A DNA stretch of 44,106 bases from a virus. The stretch is from the IMG/VR virus record IMGVR_UViG_3300032053_000154, positions 1 to 44,106 of that record. One strand, given 5' to 3'. Below the pieces are notes generated by a model. That model had not been told where the DNA came from. It saw only the letters and a list, made by a program, of their open reading frames with translations, and did not search any database. Numbering within the stretch: position 1 is the stretch's first letter; each line of letters starts with the position of its first letter. Positions 7,663 through 16,251 of the stretch are shown here, piece after piece. The position numbers were made by a program, and so were the translations under genes.

Positions 7663-8480
7663 GGCGGGGCATCCGTCAGTGTGTATGTTTTGGCTTTCAC
7701 GGTGATTTTTTCGTAGACGATTCCGAGTTCGTGATCTTCCAGTTGCGATGTTGAAATGAAGCAATCGGTGAACGTCAATATTTTTTCGACTGGCGATGTT
7801 TGATGGTCGTCAAGTTCGATTACAAGAGTTTGTTTGGTTCCAGCGTATGCGGCGGCGATGAGAGATGTTGCGGGTTTTGCGCGGGTAATCGTGATTTCAA
7901 AGAGCGCATGTTGCTCTTCCACGGCCGCGGGCGTAATCGTTGAGCCCAAGATTTCCTGTAGAACGTTGTTGTCACACGATATTTCGATTTCTTTCCAGTT
8001 GACGACGGCTCCGTCGAGCGTCAGTGTTCCAACTGCGTCTTTATACATTGGTGCTTCCGTTCGAAAGAGGAATGTTCCTGTTGCAGCGGTTCCGTAACTC
8101 AATGCCAACACGGTGACGACGGCTTTGATGGGATCGGTTTGGTTGATAGTAATTCGTATTTTATCGGCTTTACACGAAAACAGCTTAAAAGTTTCGCTTC
8201 CGTCGGTTACGATCATGTCGTGTGCGGGGACGGCGCCGTTCGCCGTAATCATACAGTATGTCGTAAGATAGTCTACGAGGCGTCGAACGTTCATCGTGAA
8301 TTCAAGTTGTGGTTTAACAGAAACCACTTTGTCGGCTGCCAGTGTTCTTCCGGTGTCGCTTCCTACTTCTTGGTTTACGGTGGGTCGAGGATCATATTTC
8401 GCGTCGAGGATTGTTCCACCTAACTGATAGAATGTGGTTCCGCTTTGTCTGTTTATTTTTACGTTTTTTCCGTATATCAT
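7659..8480 (-). CDS. Major tail tube protein
   Basis: 273 residues, almost all beta-strand in character: VKINRQSGTTFYQLGGTILDAKYDPRP at the N-terminus (split here only for reading), then VVSVKPQLEFTMNVRR, IRITINQTDPIKAVVTVLAL, TLTLDGAVVNWKEIEISCD, and a C-terminal LEDHELGIVYEKITVKAKTYTL. This fits tail tube proteins, which stack as hexameric rings around the DNA channel. The gene lies between the neck protein and the chaperone pair, overlapping both neighbours by 4 bases (8477-8480 and 7659-7662). No sheath gene is adjacent, which supports a non-contractile tail. I am confident of tail tube by order, less by sequence family. Confidence 0.7.
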   Translation of the reverse strand: MIYGKNVKINRQSGTTFYQLGGTILDAKYDPRPTVNQEVGSDTGRTLAADKVVSVKPQLEFTMNVRRLVDYLTTYCMITANGAVPAHDMIVTDGSETFKLFSCKADKIRITINQTDPIKAVVTVLALSYGTAATGTFLFRTEAPMYKDAVGTLTLDGAVVNWKEIEISCDNNVLQEILGSTITPAAVEEQHALFEITITRAKPATSLIAAAYAGTKQTLVIELDDHQTSPVEKILTFTDCFISTSQLEDHELGIVYEKITVKAKTYTLTDAPP

Positions 8481-8953
8481 GTTTTAAACACTTCCATACT
8501 TGTGACGCTTCTATCTATTTCTGGTGCTACCTGTTGCCATGCGCGTTCCAGAAAGTAGAAGGGTAGGAGACCCATTGCGACGCACATCGCCGCGTAAACT
8601 TCGTCTCCTGATTCTTTAGCGAAAAAGTGTAATGCCAACGCCGTTTTAGGCTGAATCACGTAAGCGCTTCCACTTCGATAGATTCCGGTGCCTCTGTCGA
8701 GGAATCGTAGTACGAGTCCCCGCGTGTAACTTCCGACGCCCAACTGTCGATCTCCCTCATGGCGGGTTTCGATTGAGGCGGCCGTTAATCCACTTCCCCG
8801 CGTCTCCGATGAGATTAAAGTTTTGATGGCTGCTTCCAACAGCGCCGCCGAACGCTCCATGATCTTCTGGATTTCGGAGTCCGTCAACGTTTTGGCGGCT
8901 TCGATTCGTCGGTAAACGTTTATGTGGTCGGGAAGGGTTATGATTAAAGACAT
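8477..8953 (-). CDS. Neck / tail completion protein (HK97 gp10-like)
   Basis: 158 residues. A long N-terminal helix (SEIQKIMERSAALLEAAIKTLI) is followed by TRGSGLTAASIETRHEG and LGVGSYTRGLVLRFLDRGTGIY, then AYVIQPKTALALHFF. The order helix, then RGSGL/ASI, then a G-rich strand and a fold-back that ends near the C-terminus, is characteristic of HK97 gp10-type neck proteins linking connector and tail. The position between the connector genes and tail tube agrees. It overlaps its upstream gene by 10 bases and its downstream gene by 4. Confidence 0.7.
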   Translation of the reverse strand: MSLIITLPDHINVYRRIEAAKTLTDSEIQKIMERSAALLEAAIKTLISSETRGSGLTAASIETRHEGDRQLGVGSYTRGLVLRFLDRGTGIYRSGSAYVIQPKTALALHFFAKESGDEVYAAMCVAMGLLPFYFLERAWQQVAPEIDRSVTSMEVFKT

Positions 8954-9165
8954 TTTGGTGTCTCCAAAAGCTTTTTGCGGTTAGCCCATTGTAGAGGCGT
9001 CATTTTCGTTGTGTGCCTATTAATATAACGGAAACAGCCGTAACAATCTGTGCAACAATATTGTTTGAATTCCACGCCATCAATATTGACGGTGCAGATT
9101 TGAATGTCTGGACACTTAACTTGCAATCTAGATGTCTCCGTTTTGTTCCATTTTTTCTTGTTCAT
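8944..9165 (-). CDS. Small Cys-rich protein in the neck region
   Basis: 73 residues with cysteines in VKCPDIQICTV and EFKQYCCTDCYGCFRYI plus a C-terminal Cys, enough to bind one zinc ion. It starts 38 bases inside the end of the upstream gene and overlaps the neck gene by 10, so it is wedged between two structural genes. There is no strong ribosome-binding site before the ATG, which points to coupled translation. A small zinc-binding structural or assembly factor is plausible. The family was not recognised. Confidence 0.55.
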   Translation of the reverse strand: MNKKKWNKTETSRLQVKCPDIQICTVNIDGVEFKQYCCTDCYGCFRYINRHTTKMTPLQWANRKKLLETPKCL

Positions 9166-9568
9166 AGCAGCCGACGTATGCGTTATTTACGAAGTCAAGT
9201 TGGTGTTTGAGAAAGATGTAGTTATGTGGAATGGTTATGTTCCATTTTCGTCGCAGAAATTCGTTAATCATACAATTGAGTAATCCAACGCAGCGTTCAA
9301 GTTTGTCGTATGTTGGATCGATGAGGAATTCGTTTTTGATTACATGTCGGATAAAATCATTACTGATGAGCGATTTATGCTTTAGAAGTATGAAGGTAAA
9401 CATATAGTTTAAGAAACTGTCGCGTTTTGAGTCTGGAATTCCTTCTAATAATTCGTGGAGTTCGTTGTAAACACCTTCTTTTGTTGCAAGGTCAGCCGTT
9501 CCAATGTATGAAACGTCATCGATGAGGGGGTTTAGAATTTTTCGATACGTTGGTTTAATGTATGGCAT
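9128..9568 (-). CDS. Unknown protein in head-tail connector region
   Basis: 146 residues, mostly helical: KEGVYNELHELLEGIPDSK, FLNYMFTFILLKHKS, LERCVGLLNCMINEFLRRKW. There is no Cys cluster or signal. I use the Met at 9568 (MPYIKPTYRK) because the GAGGA ribosome-binding site sits 8 bases upstream of it, whereas it touches the earlier Met at 9574. Position between a tail-terminator-like gene and the neck gene suggests a connector or assembly protein. I do not recognise the family. Confidence 0.6.
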   Translation of the reverse strand: MPYIKPTYRKILNPLIDDVSYIGTADLATKEGVYNELHELLEGIPDSKRDSFLNYMFTFILLKHKSLISNDFIRHVIKNEFLIDPTYDKLERCVGLLNCMINEFLRRKWNITIPHNYIFLKHQLDFVNNAYVGCYEQEKMEQNGDI

Positions 9569-9577
9569 TTTCATTCC

Positions 9578-10018
9578 TCAAGTTCGTTGGTAAGCGATCG
9601 TGACGTTCAAATCTTCTCCCATCGACGGTTTCGGGGAGTCAAAGTTATCTTGATTATTACGACGTGTTACATGGCACCATTCCCATCCATCGGGCTTATC
9701 GATGGTGCCGTCGTCTACGGCTTCGATGATGCGGTAGATTTCTTCTCGGATGCCATGTTTCTCCAATTTTGTTTTCTCGATTTCTTCGGTCGTGGTTCCC
9801 GCGCTCGGCACCCTAACGCTCACCTGTAGCAGCGCCAAACAATCGGCGGTGCCTTCGTTTGTCCAGTTGTTGATGTCCGTGACATCGGCGACGATGATGT
9901 TGGTTTCGTCGAGTCCGCCTTCGAGTCGTCGTTTGTTTCGATGAAACAGTGGCGTCGGCGCTGGAAGATTCCACTCGGTTTCGATGAGCGTCTTCAGTTG
10001 AAGTTCAAGATCATCCAT
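9578..10018 (-). CDS. Probable tail terminator / minor tail completion protein
   Basis: 146 residues. An N-terminal helix (LELQLKTLIETEWNL) leads into strands TNIIVADVTDI and ADCLALLQVSVRVPS, a helix (KLEKHGIREEIYRIIEAV), then WEWCHVTRRNNQD and LNVTIAYQRT. The alternation helix-strand-helix-strand with a final strand resembles tail terminator proteins that close the tail tube at the neck. The location between the gp6-like connector (1 base away) and neck genes is consistent. Sequence similarity itself is not strong to my eye. Confidence 0.55.
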   Translation of the reverse strand: MDDLELQLKTLIETEWNLPAPTPLFHRNKRRLEGGLDETNIIVADVTDINNWTNEGTADCLALLQVSVRVPSAGTTTEEIEKTKLEKHGIREEIYRIIEAVDDGTIDKPDGWEWCHVTRRNNQDNFDSPKPSMGEDLNVTIAYQRT

Positions 10019-10019
10019 T

Positions 10020-11201
10020 TTACATTTCTCCGTATCCGACGAGTCGGTATCGTTTGAGGACGGCTTTAATGTCTGAAGAGAAAACGTCTGGCGATCCGAA
10101 GTTGAGTGCGGCGCCGCGGCTGAATTGAACGAATCCCGCCGTTCTATCGCCGATGAGTTTGTGGATGTAGTTGACGATGAGGCGTTGACAACATTGTTGG
10201 ATGTCCAACGGCGTTTTCGCGTATCCCGCGACGTATGTGATCTTTACGTTTTTGTAGCCTTGCAGCGGAATCTCCGAAGTGGCGAACATGATTTGGCCGT
10301 GTTCATGGAAACGATATTTTGTGAGCGTCGCCCAAGCGTCGGTTTCGCCGATGGCGGCGCTATTTTGTTCTATCGTGGTGATCGATAGGACTGGACGTTG
10401 CTTTAAATAGAGTGTCGCGGCCTTCTCTTGCCAATCCGTGTCCAGCGAGTTCGTGGCGGGGGGCGCGTAGAATCCGGCGCCGTCCGCGTACTCCGTAATC
10501 GTTATTCCGTTTGGTTGATAGAATCCGTTTTCTCTGTCGGTTTCTCCGTCTACGAATTGGGATGCTTGAGAAATTAGAGTCGTAAGGTAATCATAGTAGT
10601 CTTGTTGGGTTCCATCTTTGCCGACAACATCTTTTTTCTCGATGCTGCGTATCTGGTTAAGAACGGTTGCTAGATCGCTGTAGTATTCTGGTTTGTGAAC
10701 GTGAACGTTGCTAAAGATGGCGTTGTCGGTTTCTTCTGTTCCTTCCACGAAGAACCCGTGAAGTCCCGAAGCGAACATGGCCGCCAAATCTTCAACCCGT
10801 AGTTGTATGACGCCGTTGAGGTAGAAGAGAACACTCGTAGTGCCGTCTTCTTCTGTTTTAGCGTAAACGGAGACTACGTATTCCGTGTTAAGCGCTAACG
10901 TTTGTGTTTTCGACGCCAATATTGCGACGGCGCCGTTGTAGCCGCCTTCGATTGTGAGTTTGTAATTGATTGGGTCGAGAACGCAGCGAATGAATCTTTC
11001 TTCAAATGCGTCGCCGTATGTGAAAAACACGTAGACTCCGATGGCGGTTCCGGTTACGAGTTTAACGGTTGCGAACACTTCGTAATCCGTGTCGTCTTCT
11101 GTTCCCGCAATGCATCGGGCGTTTTCATCGACGACGGTTCCCTTCAAAGTTCCGTTTGATTCGATGCCCCAACTTCCCTGTAATATTTCAAATTTTTCCA
11201 T
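10020..11201 (-). CDS. Head-tail connector fused to an N-terminal LamG-like domain
   Basis: 393 residues in two parts. Residues 1-170 look like a concanavalin/LamG sandwich (DYEVFATVKLVTGTAIGVYVFF, LNTEYVVSVYAKTEEDGTT, FYLNGVIQLRVED, DNAIFSNVHVHKP). Residues ~175-393 match the HK97 gp6/adaptor plan: a helical start, a central strand region with RPVLSITTIEQNS, then VKITYVAGYAKTPLDIQQC and a helical end finishing with LKRYRLVGYGEM. Connectors form the ring beneath the portal and are normally ~100-200 residues, so the N-terminal sandwich is an unusual addition that could face outward as a collar or glycan-binding decoration. The ATG is directly next to the end of the surface-protein gene. Confidence 0.7.
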   Translation of the reverse strand: MEKFEILQGSWGIESNGTLKGTVVDENARCIAGTEDDTDYEVFATVKLVTGTAIGVYVFFTYGDAFEERFIRCVLDPINYKLTIEGGYNGAVAILASKTQTLALNTEYVVSVYAKTEEDGTTSVLFYLNGVIQLRVEDLAAMFASGLHGFFVEGTEETDNAIFSNVHVHKPEYYSDLATVLNQIRSIEKKDVVGKDGTQQDYYDYLTTLISQASQFVDGETDRENGFYQPNGITITEYADGAGFYAPPATNSLDTDWQEKAATLYLKQRPVLSITTIEQNSAAIGETDAWATLTKYRFHEHGQIMFATSEIPLQGYKNVKITYVAGYAKTPLDIQQCCQRLIVNYIHKLIGDRTAGFVQFSRGAALNFGSPDVFSSDIKAVLKRYRLVGYGEM

Positions 11202-14200
11202 TTATGGCACCTTTCGTTTCCTCAATTTTGCGATGCGGCGGTAGAACCACAACGAGATGCTGGCGCCGACGCCAACGAAGAAAACAGTGACCGCAAAATA
11301 TGGTTCACCCAACGTTGCAACGAAACTCATACTGAAATCTCCACTTGTGATGTTTGCGATGATACATGCGGGTGGCGCGTCGAAAATCCAGTCCGTCACA
11401 TTTACGCCGTCTAACTGTACGAGCGTCGCGTTTATGGTTACAGCCGATACGACGGTGAAGGTGCCGGATGCGGTGATCGTTGCATTGATGAGTGTTGCGG
11501 TTTGATTCAAGATAGTGATCGTGGCGCTCTTGTTTACTGCTATGTATCCGCCTGACGCTAAAGATTTCATATTAAGATAGATCGTGACGGTCGAGTTACC
11601 GTATGTCGCCATGCTGAAATCGGTCGTGTTGAGTAGCACGTTAAGGTAGTACGTTTTGATGGTGACGGTTCCAACGATGAGTGTATAGTCGCCTTCCGTG
11701 TAGTCGAAGAGCGTCGATCCGTTGAGGAATTGTTGAGTGCAATATGAATCTACGGCGTTCAAATCTAAATCTTTATCGACAACGGTTAGCTGGTATCGCG
11801 TAATCTCTGCGACGTAGACGACTATCGTTATGATGCGGTTTGAAGAGGCAAAAACTCCGGTCGTGGAATTGAAGATTTTGATGTTCCAGATATAGCTGTT
11901 GTTTGTGTTGAAGATGTAGGTTATGCTGTTTGTCGTGTAGTTCGCTATGATGCTAGAATTGTACGCGGCTATCTGGTAGATTCCGCTCAGGTTGAGCCAA
12001 AGTTCGGAATGGTAGAAAAGGTCTCCGCGCACTGTCGGCGTGTAGACAAATGAAACCGTGAAAGATGTGATTGTGGCTCCATCTGCGGGAGTAGTTAATG
12101 ACACATCCACTGACGCGGAAATGCTTACGCTGAAATAAACTAGCTCAACATCCCATTCTCCGACACTGTTGTTCGCATTCGCATAGAAAACATAGTCGCC
12201 GTTTCCTAACGTGATGCTAGTCGGAGTTACATACGTCGTGTTTGGGTACACTAGCGTACCATCCAGATAAGAACAGTTGTACCAGATGCGGTCTATGGTT
12301 CCACCTGACGCTGAAAGTTGGACGGGTACAGTTGGAGATGGATAAGTTGTAGTCTGCGGATAAGTGATGACGAGAACCACTGGCGGAAGCGCTCCTGAAA
12401 AGTATGCAATTCCAACGCGGTTACCGCTCATTGTTATGCTTATCGGGCTTGTCGTGGTTGTCTGGTTCACACCGTCAATGCTGAAATCAACACGGCTGTT
12501 TCCACTGTTCGGAGTCCATACAACTGAAGCGGATGAGCCTGTCAGATATTGCCAGCCTGAACCGTCTGGAACCGTGAAGCCGTTGCCGACCACGCTCATG
12601 TTCAACATTTTGAAGCCAGTCATACCAGTGTTATTGTAACAAGTCGTATTGAACCAAGTCATAATAACCGATTCAACAGCAAACCCGCCAAAGTTGTTAT
12701 CGTAGATACGAGTGTTCCGAATCAAAGTTGGCGTACCAGAATTATATATATTTGAAAATATGTTTGGGCAACTGACAAAAGTGTTTGAATAAATCCAAGT
12801 ATCACGAGTATTGTTTAATGCGTTATTGTCAAAGTTACTCATCAAGAATGGGAAAGTAACATTTTTAAAAGTGTTTTTATGCACCTTGTTTCCTATTGTT
12901 TCATAGCATGGATTGTGACTCGTTCCAAAATTAAACCCGCGAGTACAATTCTCAAGGGTGTTATTGTAGAAATCATTGTAATTTGCTTGATAACCGTTCA
13001 TTTCGCTATACGTACTAAATACAGTAAGCCAGTTTGCAATAGTGTTGTTGTATATTTGGTTGTATGAAGTTTTTATTTGGGTTGCAGCAGCATTACTACC
13101 AAGTGAAGTGTTGAAATAATTGTAAGCAATCACACTATGACCAGAGGAATCTGAATCCCAATCAAAGTATATCGCGTGGTTAGCTAAGTTGTAAAAGAAG
13201 TTTCTTTCAATGGTATTATAGGAGTTGCCAGTGCTTTCTGCGAATATCCCCGCGCAACCGCTTATGTCATGGATAATGTTGTCTTGAATAGTATTGTACC
13301 CGCCCCCGCCACCAGCGACACAAGCAGGGCCACCCATGTCAACGTGGACGTCGTGTATTACGCAATTTTGCACAGTCGTATGGTTTGACGATCCAGATAA
13401 ATATATAGTAATGTTTTGGCAATCCAAACCATCAACTATGGAGTTAGCACTACCAAACATTATGACAGCATCATTAGCTTGTCCATAGAAGTGACCGCCA
13501 TTATTTGACGGGTTTTGGTCTATCGCATAATTGCTTACAGTATGCCCACCTATGAAAGTGACCGTGCCTGAAACGTAAAAACATGCCACGCTAGTAAAAG
13601 GCACAGTGCTTGTTACGTTTGCTTGACTGAAATTTAAGGTGATGCTTTTTTCAACATTTGTTCGCGCCCCAATAGTGAAGTTTCCAATAAACTCCACAAT
13701 CTGATTTATACCCGTCGTCATCCATCCAAGAACAGTTGTTATCACAGTTGATGCGCTAGAACCCGAGGTTGTTCGATATGGACTAATGTTTTCGGCTCCA
13801 GAGTAAGTAGGAATTGATGAATCACCTGTTATCGTGTACTGTGCATCTGTGTAACTGTAACTGCAATAGATACTATGAAGATGTGTTTGGGAAACAGTTT
13901 GCAAAGAGGCTGGAAACGTCGGATACGTACCTAAAGCATCATAAACCCCATCTACACCTGAAGCACTGTTGCGCATCATTATAATCGTGTTGTTTCCCCA
14001 GCAAACAAGGTAATATTTGTGTCCAGCAACCAAAGAAGGTTTTGGACTTGCAAATGTGAAAGTAACCCAATTGTAGCCGCCTAAAGAGCATGTTTGAGTT
14101 GTTGCGTTTGCAAGAAAGGTGGTTTGGTTATAATAGATTGCTGGTGTAACGTTAGTGGGTGCAGCAACATAGAAATATACGGTTATGTTGTCTGCTGTTC

Positions 14201-14411
14201 CAGAAACGGGAATGGTGAAACCTGTACCACGGATAATTGTGCTGTCTGCTGCACTCGTATCGCCTGTTTCAATGTTAGTATTCCCAAATGTTGCGGTTGC
14301 AGCGTAGGCAATGTAGGATGGCTTGATTTGCCACACACCCACAAACGCCGAAGAAAACAAGCCTACAAGCAGCAAAGCCAGAAGCGCAACCGTGAAAATC
14401 TGTTTATTCAT
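11202..14411 (-). CDS. Large secreted, membrane-anchored surface protein with parallel beta-helix
   Basis: 1069 residues. A signal peptide (KQIFTVALLALLLVGLF) is followed by a beta-sandwich segment starting near ATFGNTNIETG. Residues ~270-560 form a right-handed beta-helix with NosD-like rungs (YNTIQDNIIHDISG, YNTIERNFFYNL, YNQIYNNTIANW, YNDFYNNTLEN). Several Ig/PKD-like domains follow (VQLSASGGTIDRIWYNCS, DVSLTTPADGATITSF). The C-terminus has a transmembrane helix near 1035-1055 and a basic tail (RRIAKLRKRKVP). Many N-x-S/T sites suggest heavy glycosylation. It is the first gene of the leftward structural operon with its own promoter. It could be displayed on the host surface (superinfection exclusion, adhesion) rather than in the virion. 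Confidence 0.8.
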   Translation of the reverse strand: MNKQIFTVALLALLLVGLFSSAFVGVWQIKPSYIAYAATATFGNTNIETGDTSAADSTIIRGTGFTIPVSGTADNITVYFYVAAPTNVTPAIYYNQTTFLANATTQTCSLGGYNWVTFTFASPKPSLVAGHKYYLVCWGNNTIIMMRNSASGVDGVYDALGTYPTFPASLQTVSQTHLHSIYCSYSYTDAQYTITGDSSIPTYSGAENISPYRTTSGSSASTVITTVLGWMTTGINQIVEFIGNFTIGARTNVEKSITLNFSQANVTSTVPFTSVACFYVSGTVTFIGGHTVSNYAIDQNPSNNGGHFYGQANDAVIMFGSANSIVDGLDCQNITIYLSGSSNHTTVQNCVIHDVHVDMGGPACVAGGGGGYNTIQDNIIHDISGCAGIFAESTGNSYNTIERNFFYNLANHAIYFDWDSDSSGHSVIAYNYFNTSLGSNAAATQIKTSYNQIYNNTIANWLTVFSTYSEMNGYQANYNDFYNNTLENCTRGFNFGTSHNPCYETIGNKVHKNTFKNVTFPFLMSNFDNNALNNTRDTWIYSNTFVSCPNIFSNIYNSGTPTLIRNTRIYDNNFGGFAVESVIMTWFNTTCYNNTGMTGFKMLNMSVVGNGFTVPDGSGWQYLTGSSASVVWTPNSGNSRVDFSIDGVNQTTTTSPISITMSGNRVGIAYFSGALPPVVLVITYPQTTTYPSPTVPVQLSASGGTIDRIWYNCSYLDGTLVYPNTTYVTPTSITLGNGDYVFYANANNSVGEWDVELVYFSVSISASVDVSLTTPADGATITSFTVSFVYTPTVRGDLFYHSELWLNLSGIYQIAAYNSSIIANYTTNSITYIFNTNNSYIWNIKIFNSTTGVFASSNRIITIVVYVAEITRYQLTVVDKDLDLNAVDSYCTQQFLNGSTLFDYTEGDYTLIVGTVTIKTYYLNVLLNTTDFSMATYGNSTVTIYLNMKSLASGGYIAVNKSATITILNQTATLINATITASGTFTVVSAVTINATLVQLDGVNVTDWIFDAPPACIIANITSGDFSMSFVATLGEPYFAVTVFFVGVGASISLWFYRRIAKLRKRKVP

Positions 14412-14567
14412 AACTTCTTCCTCTGATACTTCATAATCATAGAAAAAGACTGTTATAAGCGTTTCTTATCGAAAAATGAACTAAAACTACTGTTGAAATA
14501 ACGTAAGAACGTAAGAACTATTGCCGATGTTTATAAGCACTCAAGAGAACGTTTCTTTCAGATTAAA
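14412..14567. promoter_or_regulatory. Divergent promoter region between structural and replication operons
   Basis: Leftward: TATA box GCTTATAACA read on the minus strand at 14460-14451, then CTATGATTATGA at 14442-14431 and a GAGG ribosome-binding site before the surface protein. Rightward: TATA box GTTTATAAGC at 14529-14538, about 30 bases before the polymerase-fragment ATG at 14568. Between them a direct repeat of AACGTAAG (14500-14518) could be a regulator site. Confidence 0.7.
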
Positions 14568-15110
14568 ATGGAAGCACTACAAATTGAAACCGAAAAGGTT
14601 CCCGCGATGCTGTCGCTGGATGACAAAAACTACATCTTATGGGACGGATCACGATTGAAGATTCACGGTAGCTCTCTCAAGGGGCGCCATCTTCCGATCG
14701 TGTGCGACAAGTTCCGCGATGCGTTGTGTGAAGCCGTGTTCAAAGGCGACGATCCCTTGACGATCTTTAAGATTTTCCAGAATCTCAAAGTTTTCAACGT
14801 TCACGATTTCCAGATACGAGTCTACAGCACGAAAGGATACGGCGACTACGCGAAGACGGGACTCTACAGTAACCTTCTAAAAAAGATGGCCGCTCGTGGC
14901 ATCCGCGTCCCTGCTGGATCATCGTTGGAATACGTGAAAGCCACATCGGGTTATCTTCCGGTGCTACTCTTTTCTGAGGACGACCGCATCGACTACAAAT
15001 ATTACAAGTTGCGTCTCGCGGAGATAGCTTCAAGAATTTTAAACAAAGATGCTTCGGCGCTTGCGGTGCTTCTCGGCTGCGGCCAAGTTTCGTTAGAGGA
15101 ATTTGCATGA
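14568..15110 (+). CDS. polB: DNA polymerase B, C-terminal fragment (thumb domain)
   Basis: 180 residues that match the part of family B polymerases lying after motif C. KNY at 20-22 corresponds to the conserved KKxY element. DGSRLKIHGSSLKGR (26-40) corresponds to the 'DGKLKIKG..RR' stretch. VFKGDDPLTIF (57-67) and FQIRVYSTKGYGDYAK (81-96) correspond to the thumb entry ('ILKGED', 'LVITKQLT..'). ARGIRVPAGSSLEYVKATSG (109-128) corresponds to 'ARGVKVRPGDKIEYVI..G'. RIDYKYYKLRLAEIASRIL (140-158) corresponds to the terminal 'YDIDYYIERQLLPAVERIL' helix. The catalytic half is at 25165-26943, ~10 kb downstream, ending 8 residues after motif C. The thumb grips duplex product, so both pieces should form one enzyme. 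This is the first gene of the rightward operon. Confidence 0.85.
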   Translation: MEALQIETEKVPAMLSLDDKNYILWDGSRLKIHGSSLKGRHLPIVCDKFRDALCEAVFKGDDPLTIFKIFQNLKVFNVHDFQIRVYSTKGYGDYAKTGLYSNLLKKMAARGIRVPAGSSLEYVKATSGYLPVLLFSEDDRIDYKYYKLRLAEIASRILNKDASALAVLLGCGQVSLEEFA

Positions 15111-15307
15111 AGTTAAAAAAGATAACGGTTTTGAAAAAAGAGGCTCAACAGTATGAAAACTGTTCAATTGGGATGGGATTGGAAATCATCGACGGCGTTC
15201 AACATTTGAGGTTGAATTGTCCGAAATGCAAAACTGAATTCGCTATTCCAGTTGATTCCATCAAAATTTTTATCATGGTTCAAAAGAAACAGGACGGCGT
15301 TGTTTAA
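15107..15307 (+). CDS. Small protein with half zinc ribbon
   Basis: 66 residues beginning KLKKITVLKKEAQQYE, with LNCPKCKTEFAIPVD near position 38-51 and one further Cys. One CxxC pair could bind zinc alone or as a dimer. It overlaps the polymerase fragment by 4 bases and shares one base with the next start codon, so it is translationally coupled to both. Another small protein in this operon (20822) begins with a similar strand (KLKKITIITK). No function can be assigned. Confidence 0.65.
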   Translation: MKLKKITVLKKEAQQYENCSIGMGLEIIDGVQHLRLNCPKCKTEFAIPVDSIKIFIMVQKKQDGVV

Positions 15308-16251
15308 TGCAACTCAACCATTTAAGCATTCTACGTTTCGAATCACAATATTTGGCTCATCCACACGAGGATCAAGCTGAAGGGAAACTTCTTCAAAAGC
15401 AACTTGAAGCGCTAGGAATCAAAGTCGTGAATCCTTTCGACCGTAACGAGGATAACTTAGACTGGTACGAACTATCCCACAGTCCTGAAGACGCGGAACG
15501 AGTCGTTGAACGCGACTTGAAATGGATCGAGGAAACCGACGCCGTATTCGCTTATATACCGAAAGGCATCATGTGCGGCACCGCGATGGAAATATTTTAT
15601 GCCGCCCACATTTTGGGGAAACCTGTATTCATTCTCACGATTCCACAGTACCGTTTTCATCCGTGGTTAATGAAACATGGACAAGTGTTCACAGACGTAA
15701 AGTTCGCGTTCGAGGTTTTACGAACTCGTAAAACTCTGGAAAACTATGGTTTCCGAATCGCGTTGACGGGACGCATGGGAACAGGGAAATCGACACTGGC
15801 GGAATTCTTGAAGAATTCTTTCGGATTTCAGCGACGAAGTTTCGCCGCGAAGCTGAAGGAAATGGCGCGGGAAATGTTCGATATGAAGTCGAAGGATCGC
15901 GTGTTGCTTCAAACGTTGGGTTCAAAGTTACATGAAGTTCAAAGCGACGTTTGGGCGCGATATGTGATCGACGAGATCAACGAGACGGCGCCGCTTCGAG
16001 TCGTAATCGACGACATGAGATATTTGAACGAAGCCATGTTGCTACGAGAAAACGGGTTCAAACTGGTGGGACTTTACGCTTTAAAAGAATCGATCGTGAA
16101 ACGGCGCCCCGTCGGATTCACGCCTGAAACCGCCCGTCATCCGTCGGAAACTGAAACCGACGAGATACGCGTCGATTGCGCGTTGGACACGTCATTGTCG
16201 ATTGAGGCTACTTATCGAAAGATGATGGAGATGCTTCTTGAATGGAAATAA
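15307..16251 (+). CDS. Nucleoside 2-deoxyribosyltransferase-like / dNMP kinase fusion
   Basis: 314 residues with two domains. Residues ~10-125 resemble nucleoside 2-deoxyribosyltransferases or related Rossmann proteins: LEALGIKVVNPFDRN, VVERDLKWIEETDAVFAYI, then GIMCGTAMEIFYAAHILGKP. Residues ~152-314 match phage deoxynucleoside monophosphate kinases: P-loop GRMGTGKSTLAEFL (157-170), FAAKLKEMAREMF, KDRVLLQTLGSKLHEV, VVIDDMRYLNEAMLLRENGF. The kinase family includes T4 gene 1, which phosphorylates normal and modified dNMPs. The fusion suggests salvage or use of an altered base: the first domain may exchange or cleave a nucleoside, the second makes the dNDP. It could alternatively clear unmodified nucleotides. 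Confidence 0.8.
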   Translation: MQLNHLSILRFESQYLAHPHEDQAEGKLLQKQLEALGIKVVNPFDRNEDNLDWYELSHSPEDAERVVERDLKWIEETDAVFAYIPKGIMCGTAMEIFYAAHILGKPVFILTIPQYRFHPWLMKHGQVFTDVKFAFEVLRTRKTLENYGFRIALTGRMGTGKSTLAEFLKNSFGFQRRSFAAKLKEMAREMFDMKSKDRVLLQTLGSKLHEVQSDVWARYVIDEINETAPLRVVIDDMRYLNEAMLLRENGFKLVGLYALKESIVKRRPVGFTPETARHPSETETDEIRVDCALDTSLSIEATYRKMMEMLLEWK

